The position numbers and the translations under genes were made by a program. A DNA stretch of 64,000 bases, from assembly GCF_016925635.1 (NCBI RefSeq), contig NZ_CP070490.1:4222001-4286000 (forward strand), written 5' to 3'. This document shows, in pieces, positions 26,668-35,977 of this stretch. The notes beneath the pieces are model-generated. The model saw nothing but the letters and a program-made list of their open reading frames with translations. It searched no databases and had not been told where the DNA came from. The stretch's first letter is position 1; every line of letters begins with the position of its first letter. The DNA comes from Lysinibacillus fusiformis (GTDB lineage Bacteria; Bacillota; Bacilli; Bacillales_A; Planococcaceae).

Positions 26668-28446
26668 ATGGAGCAAGCAAGACAAATGCTACAGCATCAT
26701 TTTGGCTATGAAACCTTTCGCCAAGGTCAAGAACAAATTATTGAACAAACATTACAAGGGCAATCAAGCCTTTGTGTCATGCCAACAGGTGGAGGGAAGT
26801 CCATTTGCTATCAAATTCCAGCGTTAATGCTTGAAGGGTTAACCATCGTCATTTCACCTCTGATTTCACTGATGCAAGATCAGGTAGAGGCTTTACGAAC
26901 GGCTAACATTCCAGCAGCCTATATCAATAGTACGCTGACGGCACAGGAAGTGGATGAAACTATGCAACTTGCGAGTGCGGGGTATTTAAAGCTCCTCTAT
27001 ATTGCACCAGAGCGACTAGAAAGTACTACGTTTCTTCAAGCATTGTCGTATTTATCTGTGCCATTACTAGCGATTGATGAGGCTCATTGTATATCGCAAT
27101 GGGGGCATGATTTTAGACCAAGCTATCGTTCCATCCACAAGCTTTTTAAGCTATGGCCACAAAAGCCCACAGTTTTAGCACTGACAGCCACTGCGACGCC
27201 AGCAGTTTGTGATGATATTCGTCAATTGTTAGCGATTGATGAGCGAGCAACGGTCATGACAGGCTTTTCGCGTGAGAATTTGGCGCTTTCGGTGTTAATT
27301 GGCGAAAATAAAGAACGCTATATAAAAAATTATGTACAAAAAAATCAACAGGAAGTCGGCATCATTTACGCTGCCACTCGAAAAGCAGTAGATGCGATTT
27401 ATGATATGCTGAGTCGCTCTGGTGAAGCCGTTGCAAAATATCATGCGGGTCTATCAGAGGACTTGCGAATGGCTGAGCAGGAGCGATTTTTAAAAGATGA
27501 GGCACGTATCATGGTGGCAACGAATGCTTTTGGTATGGGTATTGATAAAAGTAATGTACGCTTTGTGTTGCATTATCAAATGCCTCGTAATATGGAGAGC
27601 TATTACCAAGAAGCGGGTCGTGCTGGGCGAGATGGTCTGCCAAGTGCGTGTATTTTATTGTATGCTTCAGGCGACGTCCAAACACAGCGTTTTCTTATTG
27701 AACAAACACAGGATGAAGCGCGTATTACCCAGGAGCTAGCCAAACTTCAAACAATGGTGGATTACTGCCATACAGAGGGCTGCCTCCAAAATGCGATTTT
27801 ATCGTATTTTGGGGAAGAGGAGGAGGAGCCTTGTGGGCGTTGTAATAACTGCAATGATGGACGAGCAGTAACAGATGTGACGGAGGATGCACAAAAGGTG
27901 CTAGCCTGTGTTGTACGCATGGGCCAAAAATTCGGTAAGACCATGGTGGCACAGGTGTTAATTGGCTCTAAAAATCAAAAGATAGCTGAATTTGGCTTTG
28001 CCCGATTATCGACCTACGGCATCTTAAAGGGAAAATATGCCTCAAAGGATGTATCCAACTTTATTGAATTTTTAATTGCTGAGGGCTTGCTTGCCGTGAA
28101 GCACGGTACATTCCCCACAATTTATGTGTCAGCAGAAGGCAGGGAGGTACTGCTTGGCAATCGACAGGTCATGCGCAAGGAAGCTGTCACGGTGAAGAAG
28201 CTGGTGGATAATGATCCATTATTTGAACATTTACGTGTGCTACGGAAAGAAATTGCCGACGAGGAAAAGGTACCGCCATTTGTTGTATTTTCGGATAAAA
28301 CGTTACGTGAAATTTGTGATAAAAAACCATCCGAGCTTGATGGGCTACGACATATTAGTGGGATTGGTGAAGTAAAATTCGAAAAATACGGCATTCGTTT
28401 CTTTAATGCGCTCCAATCTTATTTGGAAACACCATCGAATAGTTAA
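26668..28446 (+). CDS. recQ: ATP-dependent DNA helicase RecQ
   Basis: A 592-residue superfamily 2 helicase that unwinds DNA in recombination and fork repair. Walker A TGGGKSICYQIPA, DEAH box (AIDEAHCISQWGHDFRP), helicase C-terminal motif with QEAGRAGRDG, the four-Cys zinc cluster (CHTEGC ... CGRCNNC), winged helix and an HRDC domain in the last 80 residues. Length equals the short Bacillus RecQ. The start at 26668 follows GAGGAG at the end of the preceding gene; an earlier in-frame ATG lies inside that gene. Co-transcribed with the lipoprotein gene. Confidence 0.96.
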   Translation: MEQARQMLQHHFGYETFRQGQEQIIEQTLQGQSSLCVMPTGGGKSICYQIPALMLEGLTIVISPLISLMQDQVEALRTANIPAAYINSTLTAQEVDETMQLASAGYLKLLYIAPERLESTTFLQALSYLSVPLLAIDEAHCISQWGHDFRPSYRSIHKLFKLWPQKPTVLALTATATPAVCDDIRQLLAIDERATVMTGFSRENLALSVLIGENKERYIKNYVQKNQQEVGIIYAATRKAVDAIYDMLSRSGEAVAKYHAGLSEDLRMAEQERFLKDEARIMVATNAFGMGIDKSNVRFVLHYQMPRNMESYYQEAGRAGRDGLPSACILLYASGDVQTQRFLIEQTQDEARITQELAKLQTMVDYCHTEGCLQNAILSYFGEEEEEPCGRCNNCNDGRAVTDVTEDAQKVLACVVRMGQKFGKTMVAQVLIGSKNQKIAEFGFARLSTYGILKGKYASKDVSNFIEFLIAEGLLAVKHGTFPTIYVSAEGREVLLGNRQVMRKEAVTVKKLVDNDPLFEHLRVLRKEIADEEKVPPFVVFSDKTLREICDKKPSELDGLRHISGIGEVKFEKYGIRFFNALQSYLETPSNS

Positions 28447-28455
28447 GTTCCATTG

Positions 28456-28490
28456 AAGTGCTTAATTCATAAGAATTAGGCACTTTTTTT
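28456..28490 (+). terminator. Terminator of recQ
   Basis: A 13-bp stem AAGTGCTTAATTC / GAATTAGGCACTT (one G-U), loop ATAA, then T run. Confidence 0.88.
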
Positions 28491-28516
28491 ATTGGGCAAG
28501 CACCTTAAAGACGCTC

Positions 28517-29425
28517 TTATTCTGATTTGGCGATATTCGCTTTCAGGTATTTTAAAAACTCTTTTGCTGCCAAAGAGAAATGCTTTTTCTTAGACCGTAC
28601 CCATCCAAAGGAACGTTTATTGGATTCAAAATTTATTAAGGGTATGGGGACAATCTCTCCATTCGTAACATAATGATCATCCTGTAAAGCTATATCCATC
28701 AAAAAGGTGATGGCTAAGCCCTCTGCAACGGCTTTTTTAATGACTTCGGTATTGTTAGTGGTAAATAAAATATTAAGAGGGCCATACTTATTCATAAATT
28801 TTGTAATAGAATCCTTCCATATTACCCCATCATACATGACAATTGTTTCATGGATTAGCTCCTCAGGTGTGATATAGTCACTAAATGCAAGTGGAGAATG
28901 CTTGCTGACACATACCATGATTTTGCCCTCTAGTAAGGCTTCGAAAACCAATTCTTCATGCGCATTCCAATCAATATCATCAAGCATCGCTAAGCCAATA
29001 TCGATCTTCCCTTGAATCACTTCTTCAATAATCGTTGGTGACTTTTTTTCGGTCATATGGATACGAAAGGAAGGGTAATCTTTTTTAAAGCTTGTTAACG
29101 CTTTAAGTAAAATGGGCAGAAAGAAGCTAGGGCTAGCCGTTATATTCAATTCCCCGTTTATGAGGGAGGTTTGCTCTTGTGCTTCTTCCTGTATTTCTTC
29201 CAACTTCATCACAATTTCATAGGCTTTTTTTATGATATTTTTCCCTTCGGCTGTTGGTATGGCGCCTAGCCGTGAACGTGTAAACAAGGAAATACGTAAT
29301 TCTTGCTCTAAGTTCGTAATGGATTTACTGATCGTTGATTGTGAAACATGAAGATTCTGTGCTGCGATGGAAATCGATCGTGTTTTAGCTACCTCAACAA
29401 TATATTTTAATTGCTCTATATGCAC
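28517..29425 (-). CDS. LysR-family regulator
   Basis: A 302-residue LysR-type regulator: N-terminal winged helix (IEQLKYIVEVAKTRSIS, then SQSTISKSITNLEQEL) and a two-lobed effector domain. The GTG at 29425 gives the usual LysR N-terminus and has GAGGG six bases upstream; the ATG two codons earlier touches the ribosome site. It is divergent from the acyl-CoA dehydrogenase gene 170 bases away, which is the common arrangement for a LysR gene and its target. It may control fatty or branched acyl-CoA use; inferred from position only. Confidence 0.9.
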   Translation of the reverse strand: MHIEQLKYIVEVAKTRSISIAAQNLHVSQSTISKSITNLEQELRISLFTRSRLGAIPTAEGKNIIKKAYEIVMKLEEIQEEAQEQTSLINGELNITASPSFFLPILLKALTSFKKDYPSFRIHMTEKKSPTIIEEVIQGKIDIGLAMLDDIDWNAHEELVFEALLEGKIMVCVSKHSPLAFSDYITPEELIHETIVMYDGVIWKDSITKFMNKYGPLNILFTTNNTEVIKKAVAEGLAITFLMDIALQDDHYVTNGEIVPIPLINFESNKRSFGWVRSKKKHFSLAAKEFLKYLKANIAKSE

Positions 29426-29597
29426 AATCATCCCTCTTTTTATATGAATTATATTCAAGTATCTATGATATTTTACCATTTTACTTTATTCACAGCCATA
29501 TATAAAATAATGAGCGAGAATATTTTTATTATTCTAAAAATTTAAAGTGGAAACGTTTTCGTTCTGAGATTGAACGAGTGTTGGAAAGGAGTACAGT

Positions 29598-30776
29598 ATG
29601 CAAGCAACAGGGACAATTGATTATCTTGATCAGTTAAAGCAGAAGTTACGTGCGTTTATTGACAATGAACTATTACCGTTTGAACGGGAGCATGAAATGG
29701 ATGCAGAGCAAAAGATTTCGATGGAGCAAATTACATGGGTTCGAAAGCGATCAAAGGAGCTTGGATTTTATGGTATCAACCTACCAAAGGAGTTGGGAGG
29801 GCAGTCGCTTAGCTTAAAGGGACTATGTGTTTTAAAGGAAGAGCTTGCAAAATCAGGCGCGGTTTTATGGGGGCATGTTTTGGGTGAAATCGGTGGACCT
29901 TTACGTATTGGTCAGATGGTAAACGTTTTTACGCCAGACCAATTAACAAAGTACGTCATGCCAGTGATTAATGCTGAAGCAGGTTGTTGTTTTGCATTAT
30001 CAGAGCCTGGTGCAGGATCTGATGCCCGTGCCATTCAAACAACAGCTATACGGGATGGTGATAGCTACATATTACATGGGAAAAAGCATTTTATTAGCGC
30101 TGCACCCTATGCTGACTGGGCAATTGTTTTGGCAAAGGAAATGGTAGAGCCAACTAATGTAAGCGTTACTGCCTTTATTGTAGAGAAACAGACAGAGGAA
30201 CGACCAGGTTTTGAACTTGGCAAGATTCAAGTGCCTATATCGGGAGAACATAGTACAGCTGAGCTGATTTTTAACCAATGCCGAGTGCCTTCTACGAATA
30301 TTCTCGGTCAACGAGGCAAGGGATTGATGCTGGGGCTTAACAGAATCAATGAAAACAGAGCGTCTTGGGGAGCTACCTACCTTGGGGTAGCACAACGGCT
30401 ATTAGATGAAGCAGTTGACCATGCCAAAGAGCGTAGACAGTTTGGTAAACCAATTGGGGAATTTCAAGCTATTCAACATATGTTAGCGGAAATGGCCACT
30501 GAACTCTATGCAGCACGTTGTATGCTCTACGATGTGATCGAACGTATGGACCATGGTGAAAACGTGAGAGGGCAAGCATCTATGGTGAAACTGTATACCT
30601 CTGAGGTTGCCAATCGAGTGGCAGACAAGGCAGTTCAAATCTTGGGTGGTCAAGGGTTAATGAAAGGACATCCTGTAGAGAAAATGTATCGAGATGTACG
30701 GATGTTTAGAATTTTGACGGGTACATCTGAAATTCAGAAAAACATAATAGCTAAAGAATTGCTGAGTCAATCATAA
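29598..30776 (+). CDS. Acyl-CoA dehydrogenase
   Basis: A 392-residue flavoprotein. FAD-binding motif CFALSEPGAGSDA, middle beta domain, and C-terminal helical domain with RRQFGKPIGEFQAIQHMLAEM split over residues 275-295, and QILGGQGLMKGHPVEKMYRD. At the usual catalytic position (Glu in YEGTSEIQ) the sequence is LTGTSEIQ, i.e. Thr; some families, such as isovaleryl-CoA dehydrogenase, carry the base elsewhere. A nearby NENR in the G helix could supply it. AAAGGAG precedes the ATG. It heads an operon whose next genes are broken. Confidence 0.9.
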   Translation: MQATGTIDYLDQLKQKLRAFIDNELLPFEREHEMDAEQKISMEQITWVRKRSKELGFYGINLPKELGGQSLSLKGLCVLKEELAKSGAVLWGHVLGEIGGPLRIGQMVNVFTPDQLTKYVMPVINAEAGCCFALSEPGAGSDARAIQTTAIRDGDSYILHGKKHFISAAPYADWAIVLAKEMVEPTNVSVTAFIVEKQTEERPGFELGKIQVPISGEHSTAELIFNQCRVPSTNILGQRGKGLMLGLNRINENRASWGATYLGVAQRLLDEAVDHAKERRQFGKPIGEFQAIQHMLAEMATELYAARCMLYDVIERMDHGENVRGQASMVKLYTSEVANRVADKAVQILGGQGLMKGHPVEKMYRDVRMFRILTGTSEIQKNIIAKELLSQS

Positions 30777-30823
30777 ATACATCGTCTTTCGAAACGATTA
30801 TTTACCTAAAGGAGGAAGTTTAC

Positions 30824-31147
30824 ATGGATGCTATAACGTTTCAAGCTTTTCTATTTACTAGTTTAAATAAATTTGATAGACAGCCAGCGCTTACTTGTGT
30901 AGAGACAAATGAAACGATTACTTATAAGACATTACGGGAACAAGTTGATGCGGCAGCAAGCCAGTTAGGTCGTCTTGGCGTACAAGTCGGAAAGCGTGTT
31001 GCAGTTCTCATTCCAAATAGTATTGAAAATGTTATCTACAATCTTGCTGTCAGTCGGTGTGGAGCTACGGTCGTTCCGTTAAATGATAAGCTAGGCATGA
31101 AGGAAATTGAGTTTATTTTAAGAGATGCGGAGCCTCAAGTCATTTAA
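30824..31147 (+). pseudogene. N-terminal fragment of an AMP-forming acyl-CoA ligase
   Basis: The first 107 residues of an acyl-CoA synthetase: FLFTSLNKFDRQPALTC, TYKTLREQVDAAASQL, GKRVAVLIPNSIE and VPLNDKLGMKEIEFILRDA are typical. The protein then stops; the AMP-binding core (P-loop, A8, Lys) is missing, roughly 400 residues short. AAAGGAGG precedes the ATG. The sequence passes directly into the remains of an unrelated hydrolase gene, so a deletion removed the end of one gene and the start of the next. Confidence 0.88.
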
Positions 31148-32024
31148 TGGCTATCCATTCTATCAGCCTCATGCATTGAACTCTGCATCAAAGTCATTTG
31201 TCGGGTTAATTGTGGGTTTACTAGCTGATGAAGGGGTACTAGATCTAACTAAAAAAGCTTTCTATTACATTCCTGAATTAGAAGGAACAGGACTAGGCGA
31301 AGGTACTGTTCAGCAATTGCTTGATATGCAAGTTCCTGTGAAGTATATGGAAGCGGATACGCCTATGGGAATAGGGCGGGGCACCCCTATTTTTATCGCA
31401 TCTGGTTCGATACCAAAACCTGAAAACTATCATGGACCGGAAAATCTATATGAATTTATGGTAGCAAGTAAACGAGCTATTCCCCCTGGTACGGTATTTA
31501 AGTATGAAAATGGCCAAACAGAAACATTAGGCTGGATCATTAAACGATTAACAGGTAAAAATCTAGCTGAATTAATTCAGCAATATATATGGTCTAAATT
31601 AGGAGCAGAAGAAAATGCTTGCATGCATTTGGATGGCATTGGCACAGATATAGCTAGTGGCGGTATGCGCGCAACCTTACGTGATTTAGGACGTTTTGGT
31701 AGCATGATGTGTAACAATGGTTTTTATAATGGGCAGCAAATTATTCCCGTGCCAATCATAAGGGAAATCCAAAAAGGCGGAAATCCACAATTACTTGAGG
31801 AAAGTAATCATCATTATCTTCCAGGGTTTTCCTATCATAATCAATGGTGGATTAGTCATGATCAATACGGAGGATATTCAGCACGAGGAAAGTTTGATCA
31901 ACAAATCCACATTGCACCGAAAACCGAGACCGTCATTGTCAAACTATCTTCCAATTACTCACCTCAGCCAGAAGGAATGCAAGCATGTCAGGCCATTATA
32001 GCCTATTTAGCTAAAAACGAATAA
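31125..32024 (+). pseudogene. 5'-truncated beta-lactamase-family serine hydrolase
   Basis: About 295 residues of a class C beta-lactamase/6-aminohexanoate-dimer-hydrolase-type protein. Homologous sequence begins near 31137 (SFNGYPFYQPHALNSASKSF). The S-x-x-K motif (SASK) is kept, as is the YENGQ-type second motif and a C-terminal G-x-x-S-A-R-G-like segment. The N-terminal 80-100 residues of the family are missing and no ribosome site precedes the frame. The frame overlaps the end of the ligase fragment by 23 bases. Confidence 0.82.
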
Positions 32025-32065
32025 TGTGTAGCAATTGAAAATGGAATAGGGAAGGGTTACCGTTT

Positions 32066-32452
32066 ATGGAGGGATTCAATACATGGAACGAAGGAGCGAA
32101 CAATAGTGTACAGTATGCCCAGCAGCATTTAGCGAACGAAAGAACGTACTTAGCTTGGATACGGACTAGCATTTCGATTGTCGGAGTCGGGTTTTTGACC
32201 ACCTCCTTGCATTTTACGATTAAAATGAATTCAAATGATTCTATTCATATCGTAGCCATTTGCCTTGGCATTTTTGCCTGCATCATTGGGTTTATCATAG
32301 GCGTTTTGGCAACCTTTCAATATGCAAGAAAAAGAAAAGAAATTCAGGATGGACGATTTTATCCTTCCAATCATTGTATTTATATGATTTCTAGTCTTTT
32401 TTCTCTGCTGATTTTGATTATCTTTCTGTATCTTTCGTTCTTGTTATTTTGA
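32066..32452 (+). CDS. DUF202 family membrane protein
   Basis: A 128-residue protein with three membrane helices (about 38-55, 64-85, 105-128). The segment HLANERTYLAWIRTSISIVGVGF is the DUF202 (YidH-type) signature. GGAAGGG lies nine bases before the ATG. Function of the family is unknown; homologues of yeast Vtc1 and bacterial YidH share this region. It follows the truncated hydrolase by about 40 bases and may have belonged to the same original operon. Confidence 0.88.
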   Translation: MEGFNTWNEGANNSVQYAQQHLANERTYLAWIRTSISIVGVGFLTTSLHFTIKMNSNDSIHIVAICLGIFACIIGFIIGVLATFQYARKRKEIQDGRFYPSNHCIYMISSLFSLLILIIFLYLSFLLF

Positions 32453-32549
32453 GAGGCAAGGAATCACTTGAAAAATATTGGCTTTCCAATAGAAAAACAC
32501 GTATTTTTGATTACCTATCAAATAATACGTGTTTTTCATGTTCTCTAGC

Positions 32550-33074
32550 TTATTCTTTTTCCCAATGCTTCGCAATAAATGTATCACGGCCAGAAACGGC
32601 ACGGTCTTGCTGATAGTGTTCCGTTTCTTTTTTATAATAATCTTGGTGATAGTCTTCTGCTGGGTAGAAGCGTTCAGCATCGCGAATTTTGGTTACAATA
32701 GGTTTATCAAAGCGTCCGCTATTGGCAAGCTTTTCTTTCGAGGCCTCTGCGATATGCTTTTGCTCATATGTATAGGTAAAGATAGCGGTTGTATAGGATT
32801 CGCCACGGTCATGGAACTGTCCATACGCATCTGTCGGGTCAATTTGCATCCAATAAATATCAAGGAGCTGCTCATAACTAAAAATAGCAGGGTCGAATTC
32901 GATTTCGACGACTTCTAAATGGCCTGACGTTCCTTTTTTGACATCTTCATAGGTTGGGTTTTCTAAATGGCCACCCATATAGCCAGAAGTCACTTTATGT
33001 ATACCGTCCCACTCGACGAATGGCTTGACCATACACCAAAAACATCCGCCAGCAAATGTCGCTTTTTCTATCAT
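32550..33074 (-). CDS. msrA: Peptide methionine sulfoxide reductase MsrA
   Basis: A 174-residue enzyme that reduces S-methionine sulfoxide in proteins. The catalytic motif GCFWC is at residues 8-12 and the family segments [16 protein letters not shown] and [22 protein letters not shown] are present (quoted in part). The start at 33074 has AAAGG nine bases upstream; the longer frame to 33185 starts in the promoter region. It is divergent from the LCP gene. MsrB is not adjacent. Confidence 0.95.
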   Translation of the reverse strand: MIEKATFAGGCFWCMVKPFVEWDGIHKVTSGYMGGHLENPTYEDVKKGTSGHLEVVEIEFDPAIFSYEQLLDIYWMQIDPTDAYGQFHDRGESYTTAIFTYTYEQKHIAEASKEKLANSGRFDKPIVTKIRDAERFYPAEDYHQDYYKKETEHYQQDRAVSGRDTFIAKHWEKE

Positions 33075-33248
33075 TTGAATCATCCTTTCTTTTGTGAAAA
33101 TATTATAGCATTGTTTTGCTCCAAACTGCGCAAATGGGTGTAAAATAACGATTAGATAGAAAATCATGGAATAGATCCTTTTCAAAATGAAACTTTCTAG
33201 CTAATCAATCGTTACATTAACTATATCAAAATAGAGGAGTTAGTTGTT

Positions 33249-34199
33249 ATGGAAGAGCAAGATTATACGAGACGCTCCCAACGTCCAAAAAAGCGTAGAT
33301 TACGTAAAGGGAGAGCAATTTTCACACTATTACTACTGTGTATCATAGTGATTGTCGGCTATTCGGTCATGCAATATCGCAGTGGACTTGAGCTAGCCAA
33401 TGACACGAAAGTAGCACAGGAAGATTTTACGGGTGATAGTATCAAAGGGGATATCGAAAACTATTTGATTTTAGGGGTCGATACACGTGGAGAGGAAAAA
33501 TCACGTACCGATACAATGATGGTATTATCCTGGAATAAAGCAAACAACGATATTAAACTCGTATCCTTTATGCGCGATATTTACGCGGATATCCCAGGCT
33601 ATCAATCCTATAAGCTTAATACAGCCTACTATCTAGACGGTGTCCAGCTATTGAAGGATACATTGACAAATATGTTTGGCCTACCGATTCATCATTATGC
33701 ACTAATTGATTTTAAAAACTTTGAATCCTTAGTGGATATTTTAGCGCCAAATGGTGTGGAAATGGATGTTGAAAAGGACATGTCTGAAAACATTGGCGTA
33801 GAGTTAAAGCAAGGTGTTCATCGTTTAAATGGACAGGAGCTACTGGGCTATGCTCGTTTCCGTCATGATGCGGAAGGAGATTTTGGTCGTGTTGCGCGTC
33901 AGCAAAAAGTCATTGAAGCGTTGAAATCGGAGCTATTAACGCCTACCAATATGTTGCATTTACCAAAATTCGTCGGAGCGGCACAGGGCTATATCACAAC
34001 AGATTATTCATCCTCTGAGGAAATGCAGCAAGTGCTTAAATTGCTATCAAAGGGCAAGGTCAACATTGAGAAAGCAACCATTCCTATTGAGGGGAGCTAT
34101 CAATTCCAAAACTTTAGCCATGCAGGCGATTCCATTGTCATCGATGTGGAGCAAAACAAGGCATTTTTAAGCGATTTTTTAGGTATTTCACTAGAGTGA
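33249..34199 (+). CDS. LytR-CpsA-Psr family cell-wall ligase
   Basis: A 316-residue protein with a basic N-terminus, one membrane helix (about 23-42) and an outside LCP domain that transfers teichoic acid or other polymers from lipid carriers to peptidoglycan. Core motifs: GVDTRGEEKSRTDTMMVLS, SFMRDIYADIPG and the Arg-rich GYARFRHDAEGDFGRVARQ (given in parts). Full length. Several such paralogues normally exist in a genome. The ATG follows GAGGAG. It lies 64 bases before the AI-2E family gene. Confidence 0.93.
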   Translation: MEEQDYTRRSQRPKKRRLRKGRAIFTLLLLCIIVIVGYSVMQYRSGLELANDTKVAQEDFTGDSIKGDIENYLILGVDTRGEEKSRTDTMMVLSWNKANNDIKLVSFMRDIYADIPGYQSYKLNTAYYLDGVQLLKDTLTNMFGLPIHHYALIDFKNFESLVDILAPNGVEMDVEKDMSENIGVELKQGVHRLNGQELLGYARFRHDAEGDFGRVARQQKVIEALKSELLTPTNMLHLPKFVGAAQGYITTDYSSSEEMQQVLKLLSKGKVNIEKATIPIEGSYQFQNFSHAGDSIVIDVEQNKAFLSDFLGISLE

Positions 34200-34263
34200 T
34201 TTTTCGCAAAAACCAACATTATCCTGTAATATAAAGGTAGAGCATTTGGATTGGGGTGGATCT

Positions 34264-35463
34264 ATGGAAAAAGAGAGACCAAAAGAGCGTTCAAACCTGT
34301 TAGCAACTAAGTTTATTCGTTTTTTAGGTGGTAGAAACCTATTATTTACACTGGTGATTTTATTACTAGTGGCATGTGTTATTTTTATGTTTAATGAAGT
34401 TTCCTTTATCTTTACCCCGCTTCAAGTATTATTTGAAGTAGTGATTTTACCAGGGGTACTAGCCGTCATTGGCTACTATTTATTACGCCCATTGCTGGCG
34501 ATACTAGTACGATGGCGTATCCCAAGAATATGGGGTATTTTAATCCTCTACATTGCGGTCATTGGTGTCATTACGTTACTCGTGGTGCTAGTCTATCCGT
34601 TTTTACGCGACCAGTTCACCAATTTAGCACAGGAATTCCCAGAGTACTTCATGGCATTTACGCAAAACATTGTAGAATTTCTGAATCATTCACGTTTTAA
34701 TGAGTACTTAGATAAAATTAGTTTTAATTTTGATGAAGTATTGAATAACTTCACAACGGATATGGTAAAAACAGTGAAGGATATGGCGACCAATGTAGCA
34801 CAGGGTGTGGCATCTGGGATTACGGGCTTCCTATCAACGTTAACAGGCATTGTGCTATCACTTGTAACGGTGCCATTCATCTTATTTTATTTACTAAAAG
34901 AGGGCGAAAAATTACCGAAATTTATGCTGAAAGTGTGCCCACCACGTATGCGTAAAGAAGTAACTGACATTTTCCATGACATGGACAAGCAAATTAGTTC
35001 GTACATACAGGGGCAAATTTTAGTATCCATGTGTATTGGCGCAATGGTGACGATTGGCTTTTTAATTATTGGCATGAAGTATGCTTTATTGCTCGGCTTC
35101 CTTGCGATGATTACCAGTGTGGTGCCTTATTTAGGTCCCGTTATTGCGATCACACCAGCTGTCATTATTGCCCTTGTCACGTCCCCATTAATGCTAATCA
35201 AGCTAGCCATTGTATGGACAATCGTTCAGTTGATTGAAGGGAAATTTATCTCGCCACAAATTATGGGGAAATCACTCAGTATTCACCCGATTACGATTAT
35301 CTTTGTGTTATTAACGGCAGGCTCGTTATTTGGTGTCCCAGGTGTTATTTTAGGGATTCCAGGCTATGCAATCTTTAAGGTGCTTGTCACGCATTTATTC
35401 AAGCTCTTTAAGCAGCGCTATAACCGTTACGAGGATGACGTTCATCAAAAATATGATATCTAA
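34264..35463 (+). CDS. AI-2E family transporter (YtvI/YubA-like)
   Basis: A 399-residue membrane protein of the AI-2 exporter (PF01594) family, with about eight helices: two pairs at the N-terminus, a long outside segment (about 100-185) and the conserved C-terminal run PYLGPVIAITPAVIIAL and GKSLSIHPITIIFVLL. Despite the family name most members have other or unknown functions, including sodium/proton antiport. ATG 34264 lies four bases after GGGGTGG; a TTG at 34246 with AAAGG is an alternative start. Ends in a strong terminator. Confidence 0.9.
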   Translation: MEKERPKERSNLLATKFIRFLGGRNLLFTLVILLLVACVIFMFNEVSFIFTPLQVLFEVVILPGVLAVIGYYLLRPLLAILVRWRIPRIWGILILYIAVIGVITLLVVLVYPFLRDQFTNLAQEFPEYFMAFTQNIVEFLNHSRFNEYLDKISFNFDEVLNNFTTDMVKTVKDMATNVAQGVASGITGFLSTLTGIVLSLVTVPFILFYLLKEGEKLPKFMLKVCPPRMRKEVTDIFHDMDKQISSYIQGQILVSMCIGAMVTIGFLIIGMKYALLLGFLAMITSVVPYLGPVIAITPAVIIALVTSPLMLIKLAIVWTIVQLIEGKFISPQIMGKSLSIHPITIIFVLLTAGSLFGVPGVILGIPGYAIFKVLVTHLFKLFKQRYNRYEDDVHQKYDI

Positions 35464-35464
35464 T

Positions 35465-35501
35465 AAAACAGCTACTGTTCTTATGGCAGTAGCTGTTTTT
35501 T
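35465..35501 (+). terminator. Terminator
   Basis: A 13-bp perfect stem AAAACAGCTACTG / CAGTAGCTGTTTT with a 9-base loop followed by T. Confidence 0.9.
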
Positions 35502-35560
35502 GCTGTAGAAAATAGCATTATGGTATGCTATGAATAGACTCAAAGCAAGGGGGAATGGAA

Positions 35561-35926
35561 ATGGCATACATACCGATTAATTTTCAAGAGAAATTAGCTA
35601 AATTTCAAGAGCATTGGTCACCAAAGGTCATTGCTGAAATGAATGATTATCAATTTAAGCTCGTCAAAGTTCAGGGGGATTTTGTCTGGCATAAGCATGA
35701 TGATACGGATGAAGTGTTTATCGTCCTTGAGGGGCAGTTAATCATCGAATTCCGAGATGGTGAAGTAAGCCTGCAAGCAGGGGAAATGTTTGTGGTTCCG
35801 CGCAATGTGGAACATAAACCCTATGCGGCTTCAGAGTGTAAAATTTTGCTTGTAGAGCCTGTTGGTGTCGTGAATACAGGTGAGGAACAATCAGAGCTTA
35901 CCGCTGAAAACGATGTGTGGATTTAA
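35561..35926 (+). CDS. Cupin-fold metal-binding protein
   Basis: A 121-residue single-domain cupin. Metal ligands: His-x-His in [12 protein letters not shown] with the following Glu, and His in RNVEHKPYA. Such small cupins act as isomerases, dioxygenases or ligand sensors. The ATG at 35561 has GGGGG seven bases upstream; the ATG two codons earlier is too close. It stands alone and faces the aminotransferase gene across a shared terminator. Function not predictable. Confidence 0.88.
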   Translation: MAYIPINFQEKLAKFQEHWSPKVIAEMNDYQFKLVKVQGDFVWHKHDDTDEVFIVLEGQLIIEFRDGEVSLQAGEMFVVPRNVEHKPYAASECKILLVEPVGVVNTGEEQSELTAENDVWI

Positions 35927-35935
35927 CCTTCATAG

Positions 35936-35970
35936 AAAAACCCTTCCAACAAAATGTTAGAAGGGTTTTT
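35936..35970. terminator. Bidirectional terminator
   Basis: Arms 35936-35951 and 35955-35970 (AAAAACCCTTCCAACA / TGTTAGAAGGGTTTTT) with one internal mismatch. Shared by cupin and aminotransferase genes. Confidence 0.88.
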
Positions 35971-35977
35971 AAATTGC

